From JAGVJT01 sp964513205 (GTDB lineage Bacteria; Pseudomonadota; Gammaproteobacteria; Legionellales; Legionellaceae), in assembly GCA_964513205.1 (NCBI GenBank), contig CAZELP010000003.1, forward strand, positions 62,001 to 126,000: 64,000 bases of DNA, read 5' to 3'. The translations under genes and the position numbers were made by a program. The notes under the pieces were generated by a model, which was not told where the DNA came from, did not search any database, and worked only from the letters and a program-made list of their open reading frames with translations. How positions within the stretch are numbered: position 1 is the stretch's first letter; every line of letters starts with the position of its first letter. Of this stretch, positions 26,403-35,628 are shown in pieces.

Positions 26403-28366
26403 ATACCTCAATAAAAAAAATGTTACCTTGGTTGTTGTTTTGCGTCATCATTTCGTGTGTATTTCTACTTTTTTTGAGTGAAAAAGCTATTTTTCAAAAT
26501 TTTATTTTCGACTCAGATGATTTATACCTGCCCTCTTTGTTTAAAAATATATTTTCTCACAATGGAAGTATCCACGATTGGTATCTGACTCCGGCCCCCT
26601 ATTTCTTTCCAGATTATCTCTTATTTGGAATAAGCTATGTTTTGACAAAAAAGATTCATTATCAAATGGCAATATATGCCTGTTTACAAATTACGCTGCT
26701 CTGGATTTGTCTCTATTTTCTATTCAAAAAAATGGTTGCCGCAGAAAGAAATCTCTCTTCAACTGATTTCTTAGAGTTACCCCGTTATATGGCCATATCG
26801 ACAACCGCACTCTTATTGTGGCTTGCAACAAATCAGTCAATTTACAGTTATTTGTTGTTGAGCGCCAATCATTACGGAACATTTCTTGTCGAGGTGACAT
26901 CAACCATCTTCATTTTAGATTACTTTCAGAAAGTAAACATAAATGCGATATCTAAAAAATATATTGTGTTGAGTGTTTTTATTCTCTCAATCATTATTAC
27001 ATACTCAGATTGCCTTTATATAGCTCAATACGTCGCGCCCATGTCGGCCGCTTATGTATGCTCCTCACTCACGATACGAGAAAAAAAGATAAAAGAATCT
27101 CTCGTGATCATCGCCATTTTAGTAGGAAGTTTTATTGGTTATAAGCTTTATCCTTTATTTCTAGCACATCCAACACGATACCCAAACCATCTTCACTTAA
27201 AACAATACATCATCAATTTTCCTTATATATCTGCAATCTTTCATAGAATGATGATTGGTATGCCTTTTGTGACACTTTATTTGAGTTTTTTTTATATTAC
27301 ACTTGTATTGTCTATCCCTTATCTAATCATTCAAAGAAAAAAAAGAGAGCTGTTGATTGCGTTGTTTCTTTTGTTTTCAGCAGGCAGCATTCTAAGTACA
27401 CTGATATTTATTCGCCACTTTATCCCAGCAGATCGTTATTTTATTTCTTTTGTCAATTGGCCTATTATTTTCGGCGTTTATTTTCTTACAATTCGAATAA
27501 AAAAAATAAGTTACATGTTTAATCTATGCATTCTAACTTTGATCTTATTCTTCTTAGGATTAGAAATAAAAGGTCTTTTAGAAACAAACCATTTTCACAA
27601 TCAATATAAGAACGCCGATGTTGTTTGCATCGATCGAGCATTAAACGCCTTTCCGGAACACAAATATGGTATTGCCCAATACTGGGATGCTAAATTTATT
27701 CAAGCTCATAGTGAACACGAACTCGTATTGGCGCAATATGATCGTCTTCTTAACGAACATCGTTGGATTACATCCTCAACTTTTTTTAGAAATGTTTATG
27801 ATTTCGCCATTATCAATACCAATAGCCCTATAGACGAATATAAAATTCCACGAACCATAATCACGAGATATTCAGGAAAACCGCTGAAAACAATACATTG
27901 TGGAAATCATGATCTGCTTATTTACAATAAAGATAAACTAAAGACGAAATCAATTAGCAATGTGGGCGAAAAGGCTTTCTGGAGAGGCTGTGAACTTCCA
28001 ACCAGGATTGGGACCATCTCTTCGCAATGCTCAATTGCATCCCAAAATACTCCTGTGGCAGGTTACCTAACATATGGTCCTTATCAATTACTTCCAGCTG
28101 GTGAATATCGATTCTCCATCGACTACAAAAGTGCAGGAGAGCCCAATGAACCGGTTGGGCGTATCGAAATTGCGATATCAACGAATAGTCCTCCACAAAT
28201 ACTGTCAACAGAACCTCTCATGAACACAAAAAATCATCACAACATGATAGATGGCAAATTTACTTTGCCAGAGGCTGATCATTTTGAAAAAATAGAAATT
28301 AGAACTTATATTGATAAAAATCAATCTGTAAAACTATATCGATTGGAGCTGGAACGAATTTTTTAG
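26399..28366 (+). CDS. Large polytopic membrane protein of the polysaccharide cluster, unknown function
   Basis: The 655-residue product has about ten transmembrane helices followed by a soluble C-terminal part of about 270 residues. A periplasmic acidic segment after helix 1 reads FDSDDLYLPSLFKNIF and continues with WYLTPAPYFFPDYLLF. This resembles a conserved but uncharacterised membrane family found near glycosyltransferases; the Asp pair recalls GT-C enzymes. The C-terminus (AGEYRFSIDYKS, then FEKIEIRTYI) is beta-rich. It is translationally coupled to the glycosyltransferase through ATGA. The stretch is AT-rich compared with the core operons. A role in glycan assembly is inferred from context. 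Confidence 0.75.
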   Translation: MNTSIKKMLPWLLFCVIISCVFLLFLSEKAIFQNFIFDSDDLYLPSLFKNIFSHNGSIHDWYLTPAPYFFPDYLLFGISYVLTKKIHYQMAIYACLQITLLWICLYFLFKKMVAAERNLSSTDFLELPRYMAISTTALLLWLATNQSIYSYLLLSANHYGTFLVEVTSTIFILDYFQKVNINAISKKYIVLSVFILSIIITYSDCLYIAQYVAPMSAAYVCSSLTIREKKIKESLVIIAILVGSFIGYKLYPLFLAHPTRYPNHLHLKQYIINFPYISAIFHRMMIGMPFVTLYLSFFYITLVLSIPYLIIQRKKRELLIALFLLFSAGSILSTLIFIRHFIPADRYFISFVNWPIIFGVYFLTIRIKKISYMFNLCILTLILFFLGLEIKGLLETNHFHNQYKNADVVCIDRALNAFPEHKYGIAQYWDAKFIQAHSEHELVLAQYDRLLNEHRWITSSTFFRNVYDFAIINTNSPIDEYKIPRTIITRYSGKPLKTIHCGNHDLLIYNKDKLKTKSISNVGEKAFWRGCELPTRIGTISSQCSIASQNTPVAGYLTYGPYQLLPAGEYRFSIDYKSAGEPNEPVGRIEIAISTNSPPQILSTEPLMNTKNHHNMIDGKFTLPEADHFEKIEIRTYIDKNQSVKLYRLELERIF

Positions 28367-28404
28367 CAACAACAAAATCGATAGACACAGTGACAGCACA
28401 CCAA

Positions 28405-29163
28405 CTAAACCGGATTCAATTCATCAATAAAATAATGTGTGAGTCCATGTGTGGTTTTGAGATGCTCACCCAACGCGCGAATCCCCAGACGCTCTGTTGC
28501 ATGATGACCACATGCAAAGTAATGCACCCCTAATTCTTTGGCCTGATGGTAAGTTCTTTCAGAAACCTCACCACTGATGTAAGCATCCACCCCGAGAGAA
28601 GCCGCGTCTTCAATAAAGTCTTGTGCGGCACCACTACACCACGCAATACGATGGATGTGTGTTTTATTTTCCGTTTCCAGATGAAGCGGTGGACGATGAA
28701 ACGTCTTCTCCAATACAGAGCAGAAATCAGCAACAGGCAGTGGATGTTCAAGCGTACCAGACCAGAGCAAATCAGGATTTTTATTTCGACGATAAGAAAC
28801 GGGATTGCGCACGTCCAACAAACGTCCAATACACGCATTGTTTCCTATATCAAGATGGCAATCGAGCGGCAGATGGAAAGCAAAGAGATTGAGATTATGA
28901 TTTAATAAAGCTGCAATCCGAGTACGCTTGGCCCCCACAAGCACAGGGGCTTCACCACGCCAAAAAAAACCATGATGCACCAAAAGCGCATCGGCTTTAT
29001 GCTCGATGGCCTTCAAAATAGAAGACAAAGAAGCACTGACCGCCGTACAAACCACGCGAATATCGTCTTTACCTTCTATCTGTAAGCCATTCGGCGCATA
29101 ATCTTCAAAATTATGAATACTGAGATAAGTCTTTAGATAATGCTCAAGCTCATCGCGTTTCAT
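28405..29163 (-). CDS. NIF3/YbgI-family metal-binding protein
   Basis: The 252-residue protein has the family's dinuclear-metal ligands in order: LLVHHGFFW, AFHLPLDCH and a C-terminal GHHATER. E. coli YbgI is a hexameric ring with a two-metal centre, annotated as a GTP cyclohydrolase 1 type 2 homolog; its real role is unclear. It is last in the mla-ibaG-murA run, 3 bp after murA, so it is probably co-transcribed at low level. Confidence 0.92.
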   Translation of the reverse strand: MKRDELEHYLKTYLSIHNFEDYAPNGLQIEGKDDIRVVCTAVSASLSSILKAIEHKADALLVHHGFFWRGEAPVLVGAKRTRIAALLNHNLNLFAFHLPLDCHLDIGNNACIGRLLDVRNPVSYRRNKNPDLLWSGTLEHPLPVADFCSVLEKTFHRPPLHLETENKTHIHRIAWCSGAAQDFIEDAASLGVDAYISGEVSERTYHQAKELGVHYFACGHHATERLGIRALGEHLKTTHGLTHYFIDELNPV

Positions 29164-29166
29164 ATT

Positions 29167-30429
29167 TTAATCACGAACCCGCTTGATATCAGCGCCTAGA
29201 GCCGAAAACTTATTTTCGATACACTCATAGCCTCTATCAACATGATACACACGCTCAACAACAGTTTCGCCCTGAGCAACCAATCCTGCCAAAATCAGTC
29301 CTGCAGAAGCGCGTAGATCCGTTGCCATTACAGGTGCCCCGGTAAGGTAATCAGCGCCTGTAATATTTGCCGTATTGCCATTCAAGCGTATCTTCGCTCC
29401 CATACGCTGTAATTCTTGAACGTGCATAAAACGATTTTCAAAAATGGTTTCGACAACGGTAGATGTGCCACTGGCAACGGTGTTTATCGCCATCAATTGT
29501 GCTTGCATGTCTGTTGCCAATCCGGGATAAGGAGCAGTCGAAATGTCAAACGCCTCAGGACGAGCTCCGTGCATATCCAAATTGACCCAATCTTCACCCA
29601 AGGATAAAGTCGCGCCAGCCTCTTCAAACTTACAAAGCATAGACAACAAATTATCAGGTCGAACATGTCGAACCGTCACCTGTCCGCGAGTAATTGCCGC
29701 TGCAGCCAAATAAGTACCAGCCTCTATTCTGTCTGGCATGACAGTATATTCACCACCTTTCAATGATTCGACACCCTCAATCTCCATTGTATGAGTGCCT
29801 TCACCGCGAATTTTCGCTCCCATCTTTGTCAAGAAATGAGCAAGATCAACAACCTCAGGTTCTCTAGCCGCATTTTTAATGATGGTCTTCCCTTCCGCAA
29901 GCGCTGCAGCCATCATGATATTCTCAGTTCCTGTAACAGTGATCGTATCAAACATCAAGGTTTTACCTTGCAATCGTCCGTTTACTTTCGCCTTGATATA
30001 ACCGTTTTTAACTTCAATTTCGGCTCCCATGGCTTTGAGTGCTTTCAAGTGAAGATCGACCGGACGGGTCCCAATGGCACAACCTCCAGGTAGAGAAACC
30101 TCTGCTTGCCCAAAACGGGCCAGCAAAGGACCCAGCACCAAAATTGAAGCACGCATGGTTTTTACAAGCTCATAAGGAGCTACATATTGATTGATTTCAC
30201 TGGCATTAAAACAGCACGTATTCGTATCTTTTTGATCCAATTGAACACCCAGCTTTTTCAAAAGCTGCTTCATGGTTTCTACGTCTTTTAACACCGGAAC
30301 ATTATGCAAAGTGACATGATCTGTGGCGAGAATCGTTGCAGCAAGAATAGGCAATGCCGCATTTTTTGCACCAGAAATAATCACTTCACCAGATAATGGA
30401 CGTCCACCGTGAATGACTAACTTATCCAT
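29167..30429 (-). CDS. murA: UDP-N-acetylglucosamine 1-carboxyvinyltransferase
   Basis: At 420 residues the length fits MurA. The N-terminus MDKLVIHGGRPLSGEVIISG, catalytic GGCAIGTRPVDLH (Cys115 equivalent, the fosfomycin target), YTVMPDRIEAGTYL and the C-terminal LRASAGLILAGL are all present. It transfers enolpyruvate to UDP-GlcNAc, the first step of peptidoglycan synthesis in the cytoplasm. The start overlaps ibaG by 8 bases, which is the standard gammaproteobacterial mla-ibaG-murA order. Confidence 0.97.
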   Translation of the reverse strand: MDKLVIHGGRPLSGEVIISGAKNAALPILAATILATDHVTLHNVPVLKDVETMKQLLKKLGVQLDQKDTNTCCFNASEINQYVAPYELVKTMRASILVLGPLLARFGQAEVSLPGGCAIGTRPVDLHLKALKAMGAEIEVKNGYIKAKVNGRLQGKTLMFDTITVTGTENIMMAAALAEGKTIIKNAAREPEVVDLAHFLTKMGAKIRGEGTHTMEIEGVESLKGGEYTVMPDRIEAGTYLAAAAITRGQVTVRHVRPDNLLSMLCKFEEAGATLSLGEDWVNLDMHGARPEAFDISTAPYPGLATDMQAQLMAINTVASGTSTVVETIFENRFMHVQELQRMGAKIRLNGNTANITGADYLTGAPVMATDLRASAGLILAGLVAQGETVVERVYHVDRGYECIENKFSALGADIKRVRD

Positions 30430-30673
30430 GATTTTTCTCCCATTCTGCTACAGTCCATGTTTTCATTGTTATCGCATGCAATTGACCAGAAGTAATCCAA
30501 TCACCCAACTGAGTATAAACCCATTGCTCACGTTTTATTCTTGATAACCCTTCAAAATGAGGGGAAACCAACGTCACTTGAAAATGGTAACCATCGCCCG
30601 TGACCTCAGCATGATGAACGCCAGGGGCATCTTTTAATCGCTTTGCGATTGCATCTATTGTTAAATCAGTCAA
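30422..30673 (-). CDS. ibaG: BolA-family protein IbaG
   Basis: The 83-residue BolA-like fold has VHHAEVTGDGYHFQVTLVS and a helix-turn region with SRIKREQWVY. The position between mlaB and murA identifies IbaG (YrbA) rather than BolA. BolA proteins bind monothiol glutaredoxins with a 2Fe-2S cluster and take part in iron-sulfur handling and acid stress. Both ends overlap the neighbouring genes (4 and 8 bases). Confidence 0.9.
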   Translation of the reverse strand: MTDLTIDAIAKRLKDAPGVHHAEVTGDGYHFQVTLVSPHFEGLSRIKREQWVYTQLGDWITSGQLHAITMKTWTVAEWEKNHG

Positions 30674-30951
30674 CCTTTACTCCACAATGCTTGTATGCCA
30701 CAAAAAGTGGCTAAATCAACGACAGAATCAGTCATGCCCTCTATGTCCAAATGTCGATTATCTTGCTGACAAAGACGCTTCGCCTCAATCAAAAAAGCTA
30801 AACCCGCACTATCACAATGAGAGATTTGACTCAAATCAATTGCAACAGACGGCGTTGTCGCTGTGCTCAAAAAAGCCTGAAAAGCAGACAAATTAGACAT
30901 CACCGTTTGAAAAATCAACTGATTAGATGGCGTAAAGGTCATAGTATACAT
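30670..30951 (-). CDS. mlaB: MlaB, STAS-domain subunit of the Mla lipid transporter
   Basis: A 93-residue STAS domain with VAIDLSQISHCDSAGLAFLI, the central loop Ser/Asp pair typical of MlaB. It binds MlaF in the cytoplasm and is needed for ATPase assembly. The ATG lies one base after the mlaC stop; a second Met three codons in is also possible. The end overlaps ibaG by 4 bases. Confidence 0.9.
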   Translation of the reverse strand: MYTMTFTPSNQLIFQTVMSNLSAFQAFLSTATTPSVAIDLSQISHCDSAGLAFLIEAKRLCQQDNRHLDIEGMTDSVVDLATFCGIQALWSKG

Positions 30952-30952
30952 G

Positions 30953-31555
30953 TTAGGCCGCCATTTTGCGCTGTTTCATCTGTGAAATCAAGGCTTTCAT
31001 GTCTGAATTTTGCAAAACCTGTCCAAATTGATTCCTGAAACTCTGCAGTAAGCTGACGCCTTCAACACTCAAATCATAAATTTTCCAAGCACCATCTTTT
31101 GTCACCAATGCATAACTCAAAGGAATGGATTGCCCATTATTGCGCTTGATCACGCTATTCACACGGGCAAACTTCCCACCGTCCACAGATTGCTGAGAAG
31201 AAAAACTGATGGTTTCTCCGGAGTATTCAGACAAAGGCGCAGAATAAGTCCGAATCACAAGATCCGTGAAAGCTGCTGTAAATTCCTGACGCTCTGCAGG
31301 CGAAGCCTTGCTCCAGGCATTTCGCCCTAAAACAGAACGAGACATCCCGACCACATCCACGTGTGGCAATAAATACTGCCGAACGGCGTGCTCGACAATG
31401 CTGTGATCTTGCTTGAGTTTCGCTTGATTGGCTTTAAGCGTCGTCATGATTTGACTTGCCGCTCCCTCAAGCATAGGGACAGCTGAATCAGCAGCCCAGG
31501 CAAAAGTCGCCCCCAAAAACCAGAATATCGTTAAAAACCTATAAACTTGTCGCAT
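30953..31555 (-). CDS. mlaC: MlaC, periplasmic phospholipid shuttle
   Basis: The 200-residue protein starts with a signal peptide (cut near FAWAADS) and has the Ttg2D/MlaC fold: YLLPHVDVVGMSRSVLG, FTAAFTDLVIRTYSAPLSEY and WKIYDLSVEGVSLLQSFRNQ. It carries phospholipids across the periplasm between the outer-membrane MlaA complex and the MlaFEDB pump. No mlaA is in the window. A stretch of Lys, Arg and Met closes the protein. Confidence 0.95.
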   Translation of the reverse strand: MRQVYRFLTIFWFLGATFAWAADSAVPMLEGAASQIMTTLKANQAKLKQDHSIVEHAVRQYLLPHVDVVGMSRSVLGRNAWSKASPAERQEFTAAFTDLVIRTYSAPLSEYSGETISFSSQQSVDGGKFARVNSVIKRNNGQSIPLSYALVTKDGAWKIYDLSVEGVSLLQSFRNQFGQVLQNSDMKALISQMKQRKMAA

Positions 31556-31563
31556 GACTCCAC

Positions 31564-32037
31564 CTATTTATTGATAGAAAATAACAATTGCCCAATCAAG
31601 TTCTCAAGCACCATTGCTTCTTGTGTTTTTGCAATCACATCTCCCTGCGCTAAATAAGGGTGTGTTGATTCTGAGCTGTCAAATCCAGGCACAATGCTAA
31701 CGTAATTTGATCCCAATAAACCTTCAGTTAAAATGCGTGCGGAAATATCATCGTACGGAAGAGACACGTCTGAACGCAACTTTAAAGTCACGGTTGCATT
31801 CAGTTGATTCGGTTGTAAGTTAATTTTGGAGACCTCTCCAATTCGAACGCCAGCAACAGTAACAGGCGCATGGACTTTTAACCCTCCAATGTTTACAAAA
31901 TCAGCTTTTACTTCATAAGACTTTCCAAGCGAACTTGTGGAAAAACCGCTTACTTTTAAAACCAAAAAAAGCAGCGAGCACAAACCAAACAACATCAATA
32001 GTCCTACGCTGATGTCTATTCTTCGTTGTTTGTCCAT
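31564..32037 (-). CDS. mlaD: MlaD, MCE-domain subunit
   Basis: One N-terminal transmembrane helix (ISVGLLMLFGLCSLLFLVLK) is followed by an MCE domain (KADFVNIGGLKVHAPVTVAG, VRIGEV) and a C-terminal helix. MlaD forms a hexameric periplasmic ring on MlaE that passes lipid. The ATG at 32037 shares its first base with the mlaE stop (TAATG) and has GGAG upstream, so it is preferred to a TTG two codons earlier. At about 157 residues it is shorter than E. coli MlaD (183), mostly at the C-terminus. Confidence 0.94.
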   Translation of the reverse strand: MDKQRRIDISVGLLMLFGLCSLLFLVLKVSGFSTSSLGKSYEVKADFVNIGGLKVHAPVTVAGVRIGEVSKINLQPNQLNATVTLKLRSDVSLPYDDISARILTEGLLGSNYVSIVPGFDSSESTHPYLAQGDVIAKTQEAMVLENLIGQLLFSINK

Positions 32038-32819
32038 TACCAATCTCCAATCATGACTGCTGTTAATAAGAAATCAAACCCTAAAACCGCGAGCGAACCA
32101 AACACAACTGAACGCGTGGTCGCACGGCTAATGCCTTCTGCGGTAGGCGTACACACAAAACCTTGAAAAACGGCAACCCAAACAACAAGAAAGCCAAATA
32201 CAAGACTCTTTAACATGCCATTGACAACGTCCGTTCTCACATTTAATGCGCTCTGCATATTTGACCAAAAAGTTCCCGCATCAATCTGAAGCCACAAAAC
32301 GCCGACACAATATCCACCAAAAATAGCAACAGCAGAAAAAATAAGCGCCAACACAGGGAGTCCAATTAATCCGGCCATAAATCGTGGATAAACCACGCGA
32401 GATAACGGATCAACTCCCATCATATCCATACTGGCAAGCTGTTCGGTTGCTTTCATAAGACCAATTTCAGCGGTCAAGGCTGAACCAGCACGCCCGGCAA
32501 AAAGAAGAGCGCTAATAACAGGACCAAGCTCTCGAATGACACTTAAAGCAAGCAGTTGCCCAAGCTCGCTGGTTGCACCAAATTTTTGTAAAGTATGAAA
32601 TCCCTCTAAACCGACCACCATTCCAATAAAAAGCCCAGAGACCACAATGATCAAACAAGAAAGCACACCAACAAAATACAATTGATGCCACACGTCTCGC
32701 CACAAGTGTCGAAAATAAGGTTGCCTTAAAAAAACGTGACCTAGAAATCGACCGGAATACCCCAATGCTTCCATCGACAACAAGGTGTTACGCCCTAATC
32801 GTGCAATTGCATCAAGCAT
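32037..32819 (-). CDS. mlaE: MlaE, permease subunit
   Basis: About 260 residues with five transmembrane helices and the MlaE/YrbE signature (GFHTLQKFGATSELGQLLAL, RELGPVISALLFAGRAGSAL, EIGLMKATEQLASMDMMGVD). It is the inner-membrane permease of the MlaFEDB complex that holds outer-membrane lipid asymmetry. GAGGAG precedes the ATG at 32819, so the TTG one codon earlier is not needed. Overlaps mlaF by 8 bases. Confidence 0.96.
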   Translation of the reverse strand: MLDAIARLGRNTLLSMEALGYSGRFLGHVFLRQPYFRHLWRDVWHQLYFVGVLSCLIIVVSGLFIGMVVGLEGFHTLQKFGATSELGQLLALSVIRELGPVISALLFAGRAGSALTAEIGLMKATEQLASMDMMGVDPLSRVVYPRFMAGLIGLPVLALIFSAVAIFGGYCVGVLWLQIDAGTFWSNMQSALNVRTDVVNGMLKSLVFGFLVVWVAVFQGFVCTPTAEGISRATTRSVVFGSLAVLGFDFLLTAVMIGDW

Positions 32820-33609
32820 CAAGCAACTCCTCTAAATAAGTGCGAGCAGGATAATGAAACGGTACAATACCGTCTGCTTCGCCATGCATAAACTGCTTTG
32901 TTTGTGCATCAGTCGATGACTTCAATGCATCTGGAGTGCCATGTGCAATCACTTTTCCAGATGCCAAAAGATAGACATAATCTGCAATTGAACACGTCTC
33001 TTCAACATCGTGAGAAACAATGATAGTGGTGGTACCCAGCAACTGATTAATGCGTTTAATCAAACGAACTAAAACCCCCATGGAAATTGGATCTTGTCCC
33101 GTAAAAGGCTCGTCATACATCATGAGAGCAGGATCCAGTGCAATGGCACGAGCCAACGCAACGCGTCGAGCCATACCGCCAGATAGTTGAGCAGGCATCA
33201 GACTTGCGGTACCTCTTAAGCCAACTGACTCAAGCTTCATCAGTGCAATATCACGTATCATTGATTCACTAAGATTCGTATGCTCACGCAAGGGAAAAGC
33301 AACATTGTCAAAAACCGACAAGTGTGTAAACAACGCGCTGTTTTGAAAAAGAAGTCCCATTTTTTGACGTGCGCGGTTCAATGCAGTCTTAGATAACTTG
33401 TGGATACACTCGTCATTGACCCGAATGTCACCGGCATGAGGCTTTAACAAGCCACCAATCAATTGAAGTAATGTGGTTTTTCCACTGCCACTAGGCCCCA
33501 TAATGGCCGTAATTTTTCCACGAGGAACAACAAGGTCAATGTCATCGAAAATGACCCGAGAATCCCTGGAAAAAATAAGATGGTTAACAACGACGCAATT
33601 ATCGCTCAT
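32812..33609 (-). CDS. mlaF: MlaF, ATPase subunit
   Basis: The 265-residue ABC ATPase has Walker A GPSGSGKTT, signature LSGGMARRVALARA, Walker B LMMYDEPF and switch His SHD. The GGMARR signature variant is typical of MlaF. It powers the Mla lipid pump. It is first in mlaFEDCB-ibaG-murA-nif3. A possible -10 (TATACT on the minus strand, 33639-33644) lies 30 bases upstream with no good -35. The spacer up to 33823 holds no convincing gene on this strand. Confidence 0.96.
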   Translation of the reverse strand: MSDNCVVVNHLIFSRDSRVIFDDIDLVVPRGKITAIMGPSGSGKTTLLQLIGGLLKPHAGDIRVNDECIHKLSKTALNRARQKMGLLFQNSALFTHLSVFDNVAFPLREHTNLSESMIRDIALMKLESVGLRGTASLMPAQLSGGMARRVALARAIALDPALMMYDEPFTGQDPISMGVLVRLIKRINQLLGTTTIIVSHDVEETCSIADYVYLLASGKVIAHGTPDALKSSTDAQTKQFMHGEADGIVPFHYPARTYLEELLDA

Positions 33610-33792
33610 CAGGCATTTTTTTTAGTTGTTATGAGTTGAGTATACACCGCAGACTTCCATTTTTTCCACCGATTCCCAATAAAAAGCTTTTTTATAACAT
33701 GACTTATTCAGCACATAAAAAATTACATCTTGTTTTTTTGATCGCATCAATTCAAAAAAACAGGTAAAATAAGATTTTTCATTACACTGATC

Positions 33793-33807
33793 GCGCCAAA
33801 ATGGCGC
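33793..33807. repeat. Short perfect hairpin ahead of the ankyrin gene
   Basis: GCGCCA-AAA-TGGCGC is a perfect 6-bp stem with a 3-base loop. It ends 16 bases before the ATG at 33824, in the mRNA leader or the divergent spacer with mlaF. Confidence 0.45.
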
Positions 33808-33823
33808 AACAAGAGATTGAAAG

Positions 33824-35470
33824 ATGCATAAAATAAACAATGACAAATGGTTTATTGCCACAAAAAAAAATGATGTCAACACCATCAAAAATCTTTTAAA
33901 AAATAATTTGAATATTGAAGTGCGAAATAAAAAACAACAAACGGCTCTTCACGTAGCCACTCAACACAATGCGCTTGAGGTTATTGAGCTTCTCATACAG
34001 CATCATTGTGACCTTGAAGCAAAAGACAAGGAACAACGAACAGCGCTCCATATTGCCGCTGAAAATGGCACAACCGAAGCTGCTGAAATTTTAATAAAAA
34101 ATGGCAGTCACATTGAAGCCAAAATGTCAGATGGAGCCACGCCCATTATACATGCCGTAGGCAATAAAAAAAGACAGATGGTATTGCTTCTTTTGAAATC
34201 TGGAGCGAAAGTCGATGCCAAAGATGAATCCGGATGGAGTGTCATGCATTGGGCAGCTCACACAAATGATTTGCAAATAACCACCCTATTGTACCAACAC
34301 AAGCGCCAACTGATTTTTTCTGTACTCTCGAACGGATTGGCACCTTTGCACATGGCTGAGTCTCCTAAAATGGTCAAAAAACTCATCGCATTAGGAACAC
34401 CAGTTGATCTAATCATGAAGGAAGATCAAAACACGCCACTTATCGAAGCTGTTTATCAAGCTCAGGTGGCCGTTGCCATTTGTTTGGTGAACCAAGGCGC
34501 CAACATTTTGTATGTGAATGAGAAAGGGCAATCGGCATTTTCGCTTTCAAAAATAACCTCGCTTGAGCTGTATTCATTTTTTGAAAAAATCGTTTCTCCT
34601 GTAAAAAACAAGTCTCAAAGACTTGTGCGTACTCAAGTTGCTTTTGAAAAGAACGATACAATGGCGCTTTCATTGAAAAAAAACGGAATTGACAGGCAAT
34701 TGATTCAAACACATGCAAGTAGACGTGTTGATTTGTTTTTCTATACGCTGATCGCATACTACAACTCTAAATTGACCGTACACATTGAAGATACCCATAT
34801 TCAGTATGGAAAAGGTTCAAGAAAAAACAATACGCATGCATGTCACAGTGCAATTCTGCCCTCATTATGGGATACCATACACGAAGAGCCCTCTCACACT
34901 CAAAACACACGAAATAATCCAGGAGTCACATCATACCGCACGGGTATATTGAATCGAACACATTTTGAAAAATCACTCAATGCAACAGTTGAGTTGGATG
35001 TATCTGTTAATTATTTCGATTCAAATTACGTAGAATCACACTCGACACAACAAAACGGGATGAGGGCCAAAGCGCTTGCGATTTTAAATCAAACATCACA
35101 AGGAAAGAGCGACCCGATTAAAGGCCTCAAAACATTTTTAACGCATATGCGAGATAATTTTCTAGCAAAAAAACAGTGTTATTTAGATAAAGAAAACCTT
35201 AAAACATCACCCAAAGAAACTCGATCAGCAATATACAAAGCAGAATTTTACGGCACTTTTTTTAATGCATGTGGTTTCAATAAAGAAGAAGAAATTCCTA
35301 ATAAAATTCAAATACAAGAAGACTACATCATCGCTTCACTGCCTCTTTCGTCCGCCGAAAGAGTTTTTTTTCCACATCTAGATCGAGTAAAGAAAAAAGA
35401 GATGATCCAAAAAGCTTATCAAACAATCAAACACGATATGGATCTGCCGGTAAAATATCTGAATATATAA
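33824..35470 (+). CDS. Ankyrin-repeat protein with a large unrecognised C-terminal domain
   Basis: 548 residues. From about 6 to 250 there are seven or so ankyrin repeats, several near consensus: TALHVATQHNALEVIELLIQ, TALHIAAENGTTEAAEILIK, TPIIHAVGNKKRQMVLLLLK and TPLIEAVYQAQVAVAICLV. Residues about 260-548 are polar and helical with no recognised domain, catalytic motif, signal peptide or transmembrane helix. Ankyrins bind other proteins, and this layout is common among Dot/Icm-type effectors of Legionella and Coxiella; translocation is inference. It is a single gene divergent from mlaF and upstream of kdsD. Confidence 0.88.
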   Translation: MHKINNDKWFIATKKNDVNTIKNLLKNNLNIEVRNKKQQTALHVATQHNALEVIELLIQHHCDLEAKDKEQRTALHIAAENGTTEAAEILIKNGSHIEAKMSDGATPIIHAVGNKKRQMVLLLLKSGAKVDAKDESGWSVMHWAAHTNDLQITTLLYQHKRQLIFSVLSNGLAPLHMAESPKMVKKLIALGTPVDLIMKEDQNTPLIEAVYQAQVAVAICLVNQGANILYVNEKGQSAFSLSKITSLELYSFFEKIVSPVKNKSQRLVRTQVAFEKNDTMALSLKKNGIDRQLIQTHASRRVDLFFYTLIAYYNSKLTVHIEDTHIQYGKGSRKNNTHACHSAILPSLWDTIHEEPSHTQNTRNNPGVTSYRTGILNRTHFEKSLNATVELDVSVNYFDSNYVESHSTQQNGMRAKALAILNQTSQGKSDPIKGLKTFLTHMRDNFLAKKQCYLDKENLKTSPKETRSAIYKAEFYGTFFNACGFNKEEEIPNKIQIQEDYIIASLPLSSAERVFFPHLDRVKKKEMIQKAYQTIKHDMDLPVKYLNI

Positions 35471-35628
35471 AAAACTTTCTGTGCAAATAAATACATATAC
35501 TGTATAGTTCTGGTTTTTGTTGTTTGATTTTTTTTACTGAGGCACTACCAAACCCAGATTTAGCTTTAGATTGTGACTGAAACAAGTCTGTGATAAGCTT
35601 ATAACCTGTGTTTTTTTTGCGGTAATAT

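Noticed and set aside
33622..33888. 88-codon minus-strand frame upstream of mlaF
   Set aside because: Overlaps the start of the ankyrin gene and the promoter spacer; it lacks a start signal and resembles no protein.
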